A DNA stretch of 64,000 nucleotides from Helopsaltes ochotensis. Taxonomy: Eukaryota; Chordata; Aves; Passeriformes; Locustellidae. Position 1 is the stretch's first letter. The number at the start of each line of letters is the position of its first letter. Below are positions 12,635 to 26,700 of the stretch, in pieces. The position numbers were made by a program, and so were the translations under genes. The notes under the pieces were generated by a model that saw only the letters and a list, made by a program, of their open reading frames with translations, was not told the origin of the DNA and ran no database searches. The stretch is from positions 1-64,000 of the forward strand of contig VXBM01000025.1 of assembly GCA_013400155.1 (NCBI GenBank), given 5' to 3'.

Positions 12635-15491
12635 ATTTCATTTGAGGAGAGTAGAAAAGGAGGAGGAGAAAAGAATCAAACTGGCAGGAAAAGAAAACCA
12701 CTTACGTGTAGTTGTAATAAAATATGTCAAGGCAAAAAGGAAAAAACCAAGTTTTTTTGTTTAAATTTTGTTTTGGTCAGCTCCCTAAAGGAATATTTGT
12801 CTTTCACCTGGTGACCACTGATGGTCATTTTCTTATGTAAGGAAAAAGGAGTCTTTCTCTTCCACTTGCTGCTTTCACTCCCTCTTTCCTTCCCTCCTGG
12901 ATAGAATGTGATACTATTGCCTTTTCTTGACAATTTGGGGTTACATTTGATTTGGAAGATACAATGTTATTTTCCTGATGATTTTTTTTTTTAGTGGGAC
13001 AGGATTTAGAAAATAGTTGATACTTTTTGCAGCACTGTACTGAAATTGTATCTATTTGTAACTGCCCAAGGGTCAAGAGTTAGGGCTCTCAGAGTCGCTG
13101 AAGGAGTTACCCTAAGTATCTTGTGCGGATTAGTTTAAAAAAGTGTCATTGGGAAAGGCTGGGTTTCTATTGAAAGGTTACCACTTTTAGATAGCTTTAT
13201 GTTGTATAGTTAACTTATTCTTGTCTGAGATTGACAGTAATTTTTATGCAACGGATGCATAACTAAAGGAAATGTTCTATTGAGCCCTTGAGGTTTGGTT
13301 CTGTTTGTTAGGGATGTGTTCCATTGCCTACAAAGAGGTTGTTTAGATTAGGAAAGACACATTAAATATGAAATTGCATTTCTGCTTTTTTGTTCCCTAG
13401 TTACCTACAAGTGTTGCACAGAGAGAAAAGTACATGTGTGATCAGTAGGGCAAGCAAATTTTTGTCAGAGGTAGCACAATGTACATTAAATAAAAACAAA
13501 ATTGCCATCCCAGAATGTAGCCACTCAGTTTATACAATAATAATAGGTATGGAAAGCTATATTTGAAGGAAAGTTTTGTGTGTTTTGCTTATCTTGATCC
13601 TCAGTGTTTGGAAAGTGAGGGGTAGAAAAGCTAAGATGGTTGTATAATTTTCTGTTGCAACCTGCTGAGAAGAAAATTGCAAATAAAGCAAATATTTTTA
13701 GTCCCTTAGAGATGCTGTCTCTGGCCCTTTTTTTTTTCCCCCCCTCCGGAGTATAATTTCTTGGATGCAGCTTTTGAATTGGATGATGCCACATAATTTC
13801 TTCACAATAGATTTAAAGAAAAATAAAGAAAGAGTACTGAGTATGGCTTCACGTCCCAAGCTTTAGATTTGATTTGGCAAATAGGTCCAAAGGTAGAAGG
13901 ATATTTTGCTTTTGAAGGATATGGCAAAACTCAGTACTGGCATTTTGATTTTGGACTTTTGTATCACTTTTCTAATTGCTGCATTCTTTTAATCTGCATC
14001 ATTTTCCTCTGAAATAACAGTAAATGCTGTTCTAGTAATGGCATCATCATTTCAGATAGTTGGGAGAAGCTGACCAAGAGGTTTTGTAGTCAACTTATCC
14101 ACACTTAATTTAGTTTAGAAAACTAGTGTCTAGCAAAAATATTGATAACATTTTTGGGACTCAGACTTATTTTCTACATTTCTTTTCAGCAATTCCTATA
14201 TGAATGGTATTGAGTGTATAGTTTAGCCAAGGTTTTGCAGACGATTTTATTCCATTTGGAAGGGATATGTTCTTTCTACAAGTTTCCTTAGCCTGTTTTC
14301 ATAAAAGCTTCTGTAAGATTCAATACTCAAAATAATTTTACAGTTCCAGTGAGTTATTTTAAGCTATCAAGGCATTGATATTCGTGCTGCAAGTGTTTTG
14401 AAGGAAAAGAAGCCAGCCACAACCCACGGACTTCTGACTTTTAGCTTCTCCCACTTAATAAAAATAATAGACTCAGTAGGCATGAGCCACGTGTCCAGCC
14501 AAAATCCTTTCTTTCTCCCCTGAACATCTTATGTGGAGACCTCTGCTTGGTCTAGTATTTCTTCTTTTATAAATGAACAGCAGAAGGGGTGAATATGGGT
14601 GTGATGGAATATATTGGCAAGGTGGTGCTGCTGCGGCTGCTGTTGGAGTGTGGCAGCCACAGAAAGCTGTGGGAGGACCTTCAGGTGGGTTGTGGTTGAA
14701 TGATAAAAGGGTACATGAAACTCACTGTGTAACACAAAGCCTTTCTGACCTTATATACCCAGCCATGGTTTCTGGGCTCCCGGTTCCCAGGCAAATCATT
14801 CTGGAGTTGTGCTTATTCGAGGGAAACGTCAGCTCAGTGCTCAGCAAGTGGGTGAAAAATGGGAAGAGTCTGTCATGACCTACTGGGAAGGCGTGTCGGG
14901 AAAGAGCAGGGAATAAGGGAGGGAGTTTCATGTCTCTGTAGAGCTGCAAAGTACTCTTGACTGTTGCGTTTTATTCTGACCCTCTTGTCTCAAAAAGGTC
15001 TGCTGGAACTGGGAAGAGAGAGAATGGCAGTAAGGGTGGTGAGCTTCTACATGAAGAACCAATAATAAAGCAAGAAGTCTTTAGTCTAGGAGAAGACAGC
15101 TGGGGAGGAAAAAGGGATATGGTGAGAGATCTGTACATCCACGAACAACAGGAGGAAGGATTTACTGCCTGTTGCCTTACAAGAACTGTGGGACTTGAAC
15201 TTAAATTATCAGAAAGTGGATTCAGAGCAAGTGCGAAGATTTGTCTATAGTTAAACTGTGGACTTTGCCACAGGATGTCAACTTTTAGAAGTCTGATTAA
15301 AAAATGGTTCAGTAAATTAATATATAAAAACAGAGTCATTGAAGGCCATTAAACATACCAGTCAATTCCATCTGTAGTTTCTCACTGTCCATGGCTTGTA
15401 AGAATACCTGTGTTTTGCAGCTGCACTAGGCTGCTGCTGGGTTTTCTGCTGTGTTCATCAGGTGGATTGATTAAAGGATCTGATGGCTGTC

Positions 15492-15510
15492 AGGGGCAGG
15501 ATCTGCCCCT
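15492..15510. repeat. Short GC-rich hairpin
   Basis: AGGGGCAG, loop GAT, CTGCCCCT: eight perfect base pairs. Small enough to be chance. Confidence 0.6.
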
Positions 15511-18063
15511 TCTGTGATGTGGCAGTGATCTCGCAGTCTGTACAGCTTCACCTCTTCTCCCTGAGTTCATTGCACATTGATGCTTGCTGTGTACATTCCT
15601 TGCATTGGTACAGCTGGTTTCTGGTTCTGTAAAATGAGGATAATTTTTCAAATAAAGAATGTCAAATCAAATTAATGTTCCCCCCAACCCTCTCATTGCC
15701 TTGCATTTTTCTGGCAGAAGCATAGCTGACTGTGAGAGGCTGTGGCATGGAGCTAGGAACAAGAAGTTGGAGAAGAGCAGAAACTTCTTAAACTGGCTTT
15801 GCCTCTTGGGCAATTACAGTGAGGTATTCTTTGAGCAACCGTAGCCAATGTCTTAGTCTGAAGCTTACTCATTTTGCCTCAGACCTGAAACAGCATACAC
15901 ACTTGAAACCTTACCTGTTTTTCCTCCTCGCCCATCTCCTGCAGAGATAAAATTATTTCACCTGCAGCCTAATTAAAGATACAATCTCTGCTTTCAAAGT
16001 TTTTCTTTCTCTGGGATATTCTCAGAAAGAATTTGCCAGCTAAAGTGGTTCTTCAGGTTTCAGAAAAGAAGAAATTTCTATGGTTCTCACCTCCTTTCTG
16101 GTCTCTAATGCAAGCCGAAATGTGTCATGATTTTTCCCTTTGCAATTCACAGAAGAGTTAGACAACAGTTCTTCAAGAGTACACTGAAGGAATATAGCAA
16201 AGTCTGGAAAGAGTTAGGCTTTCTGTACAGAAAGATTTTTTTCTTTGCATATTTTCCAATTTTTTTGAATGCAAATGTTCTTTCATAAGCAGCTCAGTAT
16301 GAATGCAACATAGGATCAATGCCATTCTAAGAGACTTGATAGTATTGGACCTGGTAATATCTTGGACTTCTGTTGTATTCTCTTCATTTCAGGTTCAGTA
16401 CACTTAAGAAGTATAAATTCAAACTGATTTGAAGAGGAGGAGAACTACAAAACCTCCCTATGCAGAAGTGTGTTTAGAGCTGTGAGGGAAGTGCAACATA
16501 GGAGAGCACGTGTAGAAAGCCAAGTTTGATTGAAGGGTTAAATTACAGGACAGTGTCCGTGCAAGAACAAAATAAATGAGATTCAAATTTCTTCACTATC
16601 AAAGTTTGGGAAAGCTTTCTGGGCAGCAGGAGAATGAGTCAAAATAATTCAAGTCAATGCTGTTCTGCCTCATGGAGGGCTACACAATCTCAGAAGACTT
16701 TATGGCATTGTTGCCTGTGATAGTTATAGACTATATAACATGGAGATTCTTGTTCTCCGTTTTATTGCTTTATTCAGCCAGATAATGTGTATTGGCAGAT
16801 GTAAACTCACTCTTTAGCTCTAAGAATAGACAGAAATAATTTTTGTTTCTGTCTTTTCAGGAAATACTGAAAATCTATTTTGGTTCTTAATTGTCTGATC
16901 CTATTAATGACTTGTGTACCATTGTGACCTCTTTCTACACTTTCTAAAAGCCATCAATGTCTGTGAGGTCTGAGACCATATCTGTTTCTCCTGCTATCTT
17001 GTAAACTGCATTCTTGCTGTGTTTGTGATCCTGTGAGTTCACATTTATTCTTTGAAATCACCGTTTCTTGTACTGAAAACTGCTTGTAATAGTTAAACAG
17101 GAATTTTATTCTTGACCTACATTGTAGTACTGCTGTTGATTTTCAAATTAATGGAAATTTTTATGGGACAGTGGCCAACTCTTTTGGGTATTGTAAAAAT
17201 GAAGTCTATTGTAACAAAACAAATAATAAATTATGCTGCTCTTCTGTTTTTGAGGTAAGCACTACAAATGCAGATATTTAGCTGTGGACTCATTCTCCAC
17301 TGAGGCACTTCAAAGCTGTAACTGTCTTCCCTCTCTAGTAGGTCCTCTATGTAAAGTCAGCAGTAAATCTGCTTTGTCTATTTTACCCATTTACATTGCT
17401 GAGTTGTACATGCAAATCTTTCAGGATTTATTCTAATTTGTACTTTATCCCTTCTCAGTCTTACTGAGTATTTTTTCAGAGTTTGTCTTCAGGCCTTTCA
17501 TTTCCACTGTAGCTGTACTGTCACTTTCTTAGTAATGACTGTGACCATCTGCTTAGAACTAGAGAATTTTACTACTGTGATGTTAAAAGTAGTACTGTCC
17601 CAGCTTGGTCACTGAAAATCAAGAGGTGAAACCTGGATGCCCAGCCTTTCCTCGTAACTTCACTTGATGAGCCCAGTTAATAATACTCTTCACAGAAGAC
17701 TGCCTGGTTTTTTTTTGGAGATGTGGAAAAGATTTGGTCATAAAACCCAGGTATGAAACCCCACCGAAGTTTGCTGAGTGGCCACAAATTATATTACATT
17801 GAATTTTTTTTTTCTGTGAAACTGCTATATATGAGTTGGTGTGGGAACACATGATCTAAGGATTTTTGGAGGTGTTTTATTTATTGATTTCTTTAAAATC
17901 GACACAAGTCTGGGATTATAGTAATGGTTAAAAGTTCCTGAGTCTGAGGCCTTGCAGATCACATTTCATACATTTATGTATTCATATTTTATATATTTAT
18001 ATATGTAATGTCCATGCTACTGCTGTGTGCCACATCTTTTAAAAAGTGATTTTAGCTTTTTTC

Positions 18064-18432
18064 ATGAGTGTGTTGGGATTGGAGACCATCTGGTTCAACC
18101 CCTCTGCTCAAGCAGGACCACCTAGGACAAGCTGAGCAGAACTGTGTCCAGACAGCTGTTGAGTATTTCTGAGGAGGAAGGAGGAGAGTCTACAACCTCT
18201 GTGGGCAACCTGTACCTGCACTTGGTCACATTCACAGTGAAAAAATGAAACTTCTTTTGTTTCAGGGTGTGCCCATTGCCTCTAGTCCTATCACTGGACT
18301 CCACTGAAAAGAGCCTGGCTTCTTCCTCTTTGCCCTCTCCCTCAGGTGTTTATGTACCTTGATAAGATTCCCCTTGAGTCTTCTCTTCTCCGGACTTAAG
18401 AATGCCAGCTTACTCAGCCTCTCCCTACAGGA
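18064..18432 (-). mobile_element. CR1 LINE fragment, antisense
   Basis: Recognisable 3'-UTR/ORF2-end CR1 text in reverse complement: ACCATCTGGTTCAACCCC near the left end, then CTGCTCAAGCAGGACC, TACAACCTCTGTGGGCAACC, GCCCATTGCCTCTAGTCC and GCCTCTCCCTACAGG at the right end. The 8-bp terminal repeat of CR1 is missing or decayed at the left edge. Divergence suggests an old insertion. Confidence 0.92.
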
Positions 18433-18650
18433 AAAATATTCCTAAATACATTTTTTTTTTTTTATTATTCTCCATCATATCAAGCCAGGATTCTTTAAGA
18501 ACATGAATTCAACCCTTTAGAATTCAACTAGATCTAGCAAAAGAATTTGCATAATATTGGATTGACATATCTTTTGGGTCTTTTCCTTTGTTATGTGTTA
18601 ATACATTTCGATCATAAGGTGATCCTTGTTTTTTTAGCCCTGTGAAGATG

Positions 18651-18679
18651 TTAGACTTGTAATGCTGTTACAAGTCTAA
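18651..18679. repeat. Perfect 12-bp inverted repeat (hairpin)
   Basis: TTAGACTTGTAA, five-base loop TGCTG, TTACAAGTCTAA. All 12 pairs match. No function assigned; stem too short for a typical miRNA precursor by itself. Confidence 0.9.
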
Positions 18680-21600
18680 AAATTTCCTATTTTGTTGTAC
18701 AAAATCAGTGTATACTTCGTTTTTCAGTCCAGGACGACTTAGGGATCTTGGCTTTTTTTTCCCACAGTGCTCATTGTAGTGGTTGGTTAGAAGTGTGGGG
18801 AGTTTGTCACTCCTCTAATTTGTGATTTATCATAAGGCATCTGGCAAGGAGGTGGTTGTCATTTCCACCAAGTACAGGTTGCATACATCCCATAATGCCT
18901 GCTAGAGGGGCCTGGCCTGCAAGCTTTGCTTGTGGCTCAAAGTTATATAATATTTATACAAATTGTCACAAATTCGCAGCTCACTGGAGAAAGGGAACCT
19001 GTTAAATACTTTTTTTCTCACATCCCTTATCATGTAGGATGTTCTCTTTTACCCTTCTGGTGACTGCTAGAAAGGCATCTAACCTCTGTTAGAGGTCCTC
19101 AGATGAGAAAAAAAACCTCTGAGTACCATAGCAGTTGCCACCCATCTCTGCTGGGAATGATCGATTCTCAGATTGTAGAAATGTGTTCAGGTTGTATCTT
19201 TCCATGATAGATTCAGTAACTTAGTGCTTGATGTCATCTCTGTAAAGGTGATTACCTGCCTGATTTGTTAACTGATAAACTTGGAGCACACACCGTGAAG
19301 AATTTATCTAGCCTTTGGATTAATTGTGGTTCATTTCATGACACACACTGGGTTGCTGCTTAAGCTTCACAGAGCTCTGTGGAAAGATTTCTACAAGTGT
19401 CACTTGCATGAGTGCTATATAAGAATAAAGTCTCCTCAGTACTTTAAGGTGTTGGTTCTGCAACAGCTCAGGAGATCTTATTCACTCTTTATGTAGAGTT
19501 GATTTGAGTTTACATTCTTGGTATATTGTTCCACACAATAAGCCTTAGTTATCCCATGAACCATCATCATCTTTCTCTGCATTTTGTCACTTTCTGGTAA
19601 ATGGTAACAGTTGTGAATGCTTCTGTTAAAGCAAATAATGTCATCTCAAAGTTACCAAAACAGCTGGTGTTGCAGCCAACTGAGATAGACTTTTTTTTTG
19701 CAAAATGATTTTGTTGACTTTGCTATGTTAAAGTGTATTGTCATCAAACCTAAGTTTTAATTTTAATTACAAATTAATGGTATTTTCCTTCTAGTAAGTT
19801 CATTTAATATTCATGTCAATAAAAAACACATGCTAGGATGAAACAACCAGTAATTTGTGAGTTTTGCGGAATCTCAGATAACTTTTTCATACTGCAGTTG
19901 TTTGAAGAGTGCTAACATAGGTTTGCAGAGCTGTGTGAAAGGATGAAGTGTCAAGCCAAATTAGCATCTCTCTTGAAATCTCATTAGTAAAATAAAGTAG
20001 ATGACAACTGAATGATAATTTTCCCTGTTATGATAAAGGAATGGGACTGTGAAACCTGGGGCTTCTGTCTGTTGTTCAGTGAGAATATATGGTCAGGACA
20101 GGGGCACATGTAGTAACTTCTCAACAATATCCTTGTCCTGATTGAGTATGAAAAATATGCTTATTTTGGGGCAGAAAGAGTGGGGTTTTTTTCTTTTTTC
20201 CATTTGTAGAGGAAAAGTAAGATGTTACAACCAAAGTTCAGACGCAGTTACTTGATTTGCACCTTCACTTTAGTTCTTCCTGTTACACAGTCTTTCCACT
20301 GACAAGAAATCTTCTGTCTTCTGCCTTGTCAGTGAAGCTGTTAATTCCTCTCTTTATGTCCTTTCTGCAAATTATAATGCCTGAGTTGTGAACCAGCAAG
20401 CTAACAAAGTTAAATTTGATTTATGAAATACTGTGTTGCTTATCAAATTTCTCTCAGATACCCTTGGAATTCATCTGTCTTGGATTAAGTACTGTATATA
20501 GTGATAAAATAGCAGTATATTTTTCAAAAGCTTTGAGCACTACTTCCACAAGGGGTATGCCTTCACTGGTGTTTTGATGGTTCTTACAAGCAGCATTTCT
20601 GAAGGATTGCTAAAGGAGTAGTAGTGTTGAAAGGGAACATTTTCCATTGACATGGGAAACTTAGGATGTAGTTAGTAAGCAGTCTAACTCCAGTGGCAGG
20701 TTGGATGTGAGAGTCTCCGTGGAGTTTGTGCACAGAGTTGAAATGCTTAATGTTTGGGGTGTTTTCTCAAGAGCACTGGTAATAAATGCAACAGGATAAG
20801 AATAATAGGTGCCTAGTAAATGCCACTGCCATTTTATTAATACTCCTGGAATGCATTTCCACATACTTTCCAGAACTGCAGTATGTTTGCTCTGACAGCA
20901 GTTTCATTGCATTCAGGCTAAGAATCATTCATCAGAGACTACCCTTAAGGGTTAATAGATCTTGAGTTCACTTCCCTCATTTCCTTGTCCTGATTAGTTA
21001 AACCTGATGAGGTGGTAGAAAAATCTACTCCTTTAGATTCTTGCACATTCAGTTTTACTGAAAAGGAGGGGAAAATAATTAGTTTTAAATGGACTGCTAA
21101 AAGGACAGGACTACTTGGTAACGTACCTGGGAACATTAGGTAGACTTTCATTTCTTTGCCTCTTTGCGATGAGGCTGTAGCTGGATGTTAGTAAGAACAA
21201 GCTTGTTGTCCTTGTGGTTATACTGTATTTGTAATTGGTGTAGCAGGTTTTCATTACAATAAGTAGAGTCTTGGATAAGTTTTGAATTAGTATGATTAAA
21301 GACTTGGTGAAAATAGATCATTTAACTTGATGGGTTCTAGATGGGGTCTCAGCAGGATTGCAATAAAGCTCCTGAATCTGAGAGCACAGTGACAATTTAA
21401 GTTAGTTTTTGCCTTTTCCGTGAAACTAAACAAATTGACTGAAATGGGTTTTTAAAACCACACTTATTTTGTGTGGGAGAGAATTCAGATTTTAGTTTTT
21501 TAGTGAGTTTTCTAGCAGAGTAATAAATTAATCTTTCTGTGGATGGGTGGTGGCTGCTCTCTTAAGGCAGTTGCTCTTTGTGAAGTGCAGTTGTATGTAG

Positions 21601-24600
21601 GGCAGGTATCAGTCCTTTTTCGGGCTGTCAATAGAACTTGTTTTTACATGACATCAAGGCTTCTGTCTAAACGTTAGAAACACTTGAACTTCACATCAAC
21701 AAATTGTTGGCATCGGAATAATGATGCCTTGAGCAGTAAAAATACTCAAAATTTGGGAGTTAAGGTAGGTTAGCTACTAATGATGTTCCTGGACAGCTGT
21801 CACTTTGTCTTCCGTCTTGTAAATGTCAGAATATAATGCCTTTCACTAACTTTAATGAGCTTGGGTTGGTTTCATAACCTGGTTAGTTTCCTTGCTGTAG
21901 TGACTGAACTTCAGTGGAACCCTGTTATGGTGAAATATCCAGGCATCTTTGTTTCTTTTGTGTCGTGGAGGTCACTCTGCTACTGTAATGTCTATTTTGT
22001 TTAATTTGCACTGCAGTATTTGTTGTTCTGATTTCAGTGTCTGACTTTTCTCTCTTTGCATGTGGAAGGTTTCTGTAAAGCATGTGAGAACAACTTATTA
22101 TTAGAGTATGCGTCTGTTTCTCATGGTGTTTCTGATTATGATCAGCTACCACCTTATTATGCAGGCACTTACTCAAATTGCTTTACTTGTTAAAATGTTT
22201 GGGGTTTTTTTGCTGTTCTTCAAAGGATTATTTTGTCTATAGAACAGGCTTTTGCTGGGTAGGAGGATTAAACAGGGCATGTGCTGCTCACCTTATGCAA
22301 GAATATAAAATAACTAATTATTTATATTTGTGTATGTATGTGTGCTCACACAGTATGTAAAGTAACTCTGCCAAGAATCCCACTAAGGAATTGTGATGCC
22401 AGTTTCATTAGTCAGCTGTACAGGAGGTACTCCCCAGACAGGCACAAAGGTGGAATGCTGTTCCCTTTAAGGACATTGCCCCTGCCATTTACTTTACTCT
22501 GTGTTTAGAAAATTCGTGGGAGAAATGGGCAAATAACAGTCCTTTTTCTGTGTTCTTTGTAGAGAAAGTGGTGTACTACCAGTAGTTTGCAGTGTGTAAT
22601 CACCTGAAACTGCTGCTGTGGCAGACTGTGATCTTTATCTAGCTAGTTTAGTACGGTGTTCATCAATAATATAAAGCTTTTTAAGGTGCTTGGTATCACG
22701 CCTGCAGGTAACAGCCTGCAGTGATAAACCAGGAGACAGGGAAGGGTGCTAGGGCTGCATGACCTTACTGTGAAAGATAGGAGGAACATGATCTCTGCTT
22801 CTACATAATTGACACTGTTTGCAGTCGGGAGTGCTGAGTGCTTGCTGTCTCTGCTGCTGCCGCTCTGGAAGCTGCACACACATGGATAAACAAACATTGC
22901 AGTTACTTCTGTCCTGGATAGCCAGGCACGCTCTTTATGACCATCCTTCAACAGGTTTGCTCCCTTGCACTCTGCCATTGAGTGAGGCAAACACACGCTG
23001 CTGGTGACAGGCTCAGCCTGAGCTGTAACACAGCCTGATTTTAAAAAACTAAACCAAATTTCAAACCACTTTTGAACAACTGGTCTTTAGACTCCAGAGA
23101 TGCTGGAGCAATGAAATGTAAGAAATTTTATTTTTATCAGGATGATCTTTGCAATTTGATCATCTTTTTGCTTACAGAGGAAGACTGTTTTATATGACAA
23201 GTTGAAAAACAACCTGAAGGCTTTTCTCCTTTTTCTTATATATTGATAGTTGCTTGTAATAATTCTTTTGACCAGTGGTCCTGAAGAGTATGTCAATGAC
23301 TATGTAACCACTAAATGTAAGGAATTATATATTTGGGAAATCAGTCAGTACCGTGAATTTGCTGTGGTTGCACATGTGATGAGAGCAAAAAATTTTTTCG
23401 AATTCAGTGTCTTAGATGTTGACTTTTGGTGTAGTCAGCTTACAAGAGCTGCAAACTCATCTGGTTCATTCATTCACAGATGCTGTGCATGGTTCTTTAA
23501 ATAAGCTGGTTATGGTTGCTTCATGCTGATCAACTAATGTGAGAAAGTATAGGAAGAAAGTAACCCAAAAACTTTCCAAAATGTGAAATAATTATAGTAC
23601 AATTGTGACCTACTTGGCTGCTTAGAACAATTGAATTGGAGATGAATTGGGCTGTGTGGATGTTCCAAAGAACCTAAGACCTGTTTTTCAGAGATGCCCT
23701 CTTCCAGTCTCCTTTAATGTGGAGTACTTGGTTTTACGCCTACCTTCTCATTTTATAATGTACCCTGTCCCTGTTGAGGGTGACTTTCTTTGCTGGGGGC
23801 TAGGGGTGGGTGGGGTGATGAAGCTACATCACATGAAATGTAGAGAAAAATAGTTCTTTCAAAAATTTTTTTTCTTTTTGATGTGTAAAATGTCTTTCCT
23901 TCTGGTGGAAGTAACATTTGGTTGGGAATGCTGACTACAATCACTAAGGGACAAAAAATGGTCTTGTTTTGAAAGTTACTAAGTCTTCAAGATGAGAGTA
24001 TCACATACTTCTGGGTGCTCACAGTGCAAGAGTGTCTTCTGTTGCTTCCTATTGCATGGGACTAGTTTTCTAGTCAGAATATGCAATGTCATCTTGTATT
24101 TTTGTATGACGAAAGGAGACTCCTATGAGAGAGAATGTAGATAGCTAAAAAGAAATGAAGAAAGAATCTTTGCTGCTGTTAAACTACTAGCAAAATGCAT
24201 TCCTCTCATGGTGTGCTGTCCCAGGCACTGGGCTGAGGTGCTAGAGAGAGAATGTGAGTGCAGTCAGGAAGACTTCTCATTCATGTGCTGACAGAGAAAA
24301 TGAGAACTGACATTTGGTGAGTCACTTCTCTTGGCAAATGTGCGAAGTATTGAGTTTAGTTTCACCAAGAGATAACAAGAAAAAGTTGAGATTAGCACAA
24401 ACATTTCGGTAACCTATCTTTCTTTATCTAGCAAAGTCTGAGGTAGCTGAGCTCTCTGAGATCTTGATGTGTGTAAGGGCAGGAGAGGCTTACTACTGTT
24501 GTGAAACAAAAGGCCTGAGTAGATACCCACAGAAGACATGCTGCTCAGTGAAGTTAAAAAATTCTTCTAGTGATATTTTACTAAAGTCATGATGGCTTAA

Positions 24601-26489
24601 GGACAAAGACAGGAGGAAGTCCAGAAGTTCAGTGGGCTTTGTGGTTATGAAATTCATACTTTTCCTTTGACCTGTGAGAATATTTTTCAGACTCTTGGTT
24701 GTATGTGCTTGGGTGTTGAATTGCAGGCATGTGAAAAAAGTCAGTCTCCTGTCTGAGTGTATAGATGGAAGATGTCCATCAGGTTAAATCAAAATCTGCT
24801 GTTGTGCAGATGCATTACAAGGTTAGTTAACGTCGATAATTTCCTGAAGTATATACTAGCTGTCTGCTTTAGAGGAGATTTTGTTGTCACTCAAAAGGTG
24901 TACCTGTATCTTGTCATTGACACCATGGATGACTAGACATGGAATTAAGAATTCTTGGAAATAACCATTTTAGTTGTTGTATCTCTGATCTGATGTCCAT
25001 ATGTGTGTTGCATGTATCTCTGCCTCTCCAGCCCCAGCTGTGACACTAAATGACCACATTTGCATGGTCACTGGTAAAAATGGAGACAGCTTCAATTATC
25101 TGTGAAGCTGAAAAATGCTGGTTTCTGGAAATGGAAAGAAGTCAGGAAGCACATATTTTTAAAAGAACGACGGCAAAGCAAACAAAAAAATGTGTGTCAA
25201 AAATTGGTTAGGCTAATGCAGGATTTTATAGCACATCTTTAAGCTGCCACAGATGTGATTCCTGGTAAACTGTAAACAGTTCTTTAGTTATTAGTTTGAG
25301 TCCTTTGATTGAAGTATTTTGGTGTGTTTCCATCAGAGTCACTGCCAGAATGGTGGTTACACTGAGTTGATTAGCTGAAATATCCAAATAGCTTAAAAAT
25401 CTATCCTGTGAGTTAATATAGCTGTATTTTTCCAGAGGCCTTTGATCATACTGCTGTTGCTGATGCAGGGAGTTGCTGAAATTGATATTAAGAGTTTGGA
25501 GCACTTGGATGTGACACATGGTAGGAAGCTACAGCTCCTTGTGCTTTGAAATCCCAGAGATCAGTGATGCTACTGGGAAGCTCTGCCATCCACAAGCGGT
25601 TCAAAAAGTGACTATTACACTTTTCTTGAAATAGACATAAAATTAAAGTTAGAGGAGAGTTCCAAACAGGTAGTGACTTACACTGCTCAAGTAAATATCT
25701 TAAGTATTGTGTCAAACCATTTGTTTACTTCAGTGATGTTCTGTACCCTTTCCAATTAGGGCTTATAAGAATGATTTCAGGAAGAAAAAGCAGTTGATAA
25801 ACTTTCTGTTGGATTTTACTTCCAAATAAACTGTTTAGGACTTCTGCTGAATCTGCATAGCAATCTATCAGGAATTCTCTAGTAAAGCTGATATAATCCT
25901 GAATTATTTTTCAAGGTATCAGTGTATTTAAGGGCTTTCCAAAAAACTTTGGATGACTTCTTTCAATAGGAACTTCTCTTGGAAGTTTAGAGGTGGTGCT
26001 GGGACTCTGTCTAGACAAGCTGATAACCTTGTAATTGCATCACATCTGAAAACGGATTAAAATGGTGATATTCAGGGTAGAGCTAAATGTATTTTTCAAA
26101 TAGATAAGAGTGCATTCTGTGCGCATTCTGAGCCACCTGTGCATGAGCCCAGGCATGGACTGAGCTGTGTAGCCATCATTAATGAAAGGGTAAAGCTGCA
26201 GTGAGTGGTTTGGCTGGAGGCAAACAATGTTTGCGTTACACCAGTCCCATGTCCCAGCTCTGTAACTTCTGTTTCAGGCAGATGTGTCATCTGAGGTATG
26301 AGCTGAGAGTAGGCAAAAAAGATTGCATAAGAGGTGTTTGTGGATTTGCGTCCTTTCTGAGTTTTTGCTGAGCCTTTGTATTGTGGGTTGCTAAGAAAAC
26401 TACTCAAAGTGTTTTATGTCTTCCCTGCCCTCCTCCCAACCTGGTGGGGTTGGTATCTACAGACTGGTTGATGAAAGCTTGGCTTGGTC

Positions 26490-26607
26490 CAGGTGTTTCT
26501 GCACTGAGAGTGTGGCTTCTTGATATCTTTGAATTTTGTGTAGTGTGTCTGTCGCTGTACCTTTCATCTGTGTCCTTATCTTATAAACCTTACTGCATTC
26601 TCTGCGG
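26490..26607 (+). repeat. Diverged direct repeat, copy 1
   Basis: Begins CAGGTGTTTCTGCACTGAGA, shared with 28887-29000. Other shared blocks are TCTTTGAATTTTGTGTAGTG and ACCTTTCATCTGTGTCCTTA. Small indels and substitutions, roughly 85-90% alike by eye. Lies 1.0 kb upstream of the microexon. Confidence 0.9.
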
Positions 26608-26640
26608 TTGTTTGTCTGTAGACCTTTCTCTTTGTGTTTT

Positions 26641-26700
26641 TTCCTCTTCATCCACATTTTTTTTCTTTCTTTCCTTCATCCATGCTTTTTTTTTCCCCCT
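26641..26700. repeat. Pyrimidine-rich tract
   Basis: About 60 bases almost entirely C and T on the + strand, just after direct-repeat copy 1. Confidence 0.8.

Noticed and set aside
14971..15339. 122-codon open frame on the minus strand
   Set aside because: No recognisable motif and overlaps other chance frames. Intronic.
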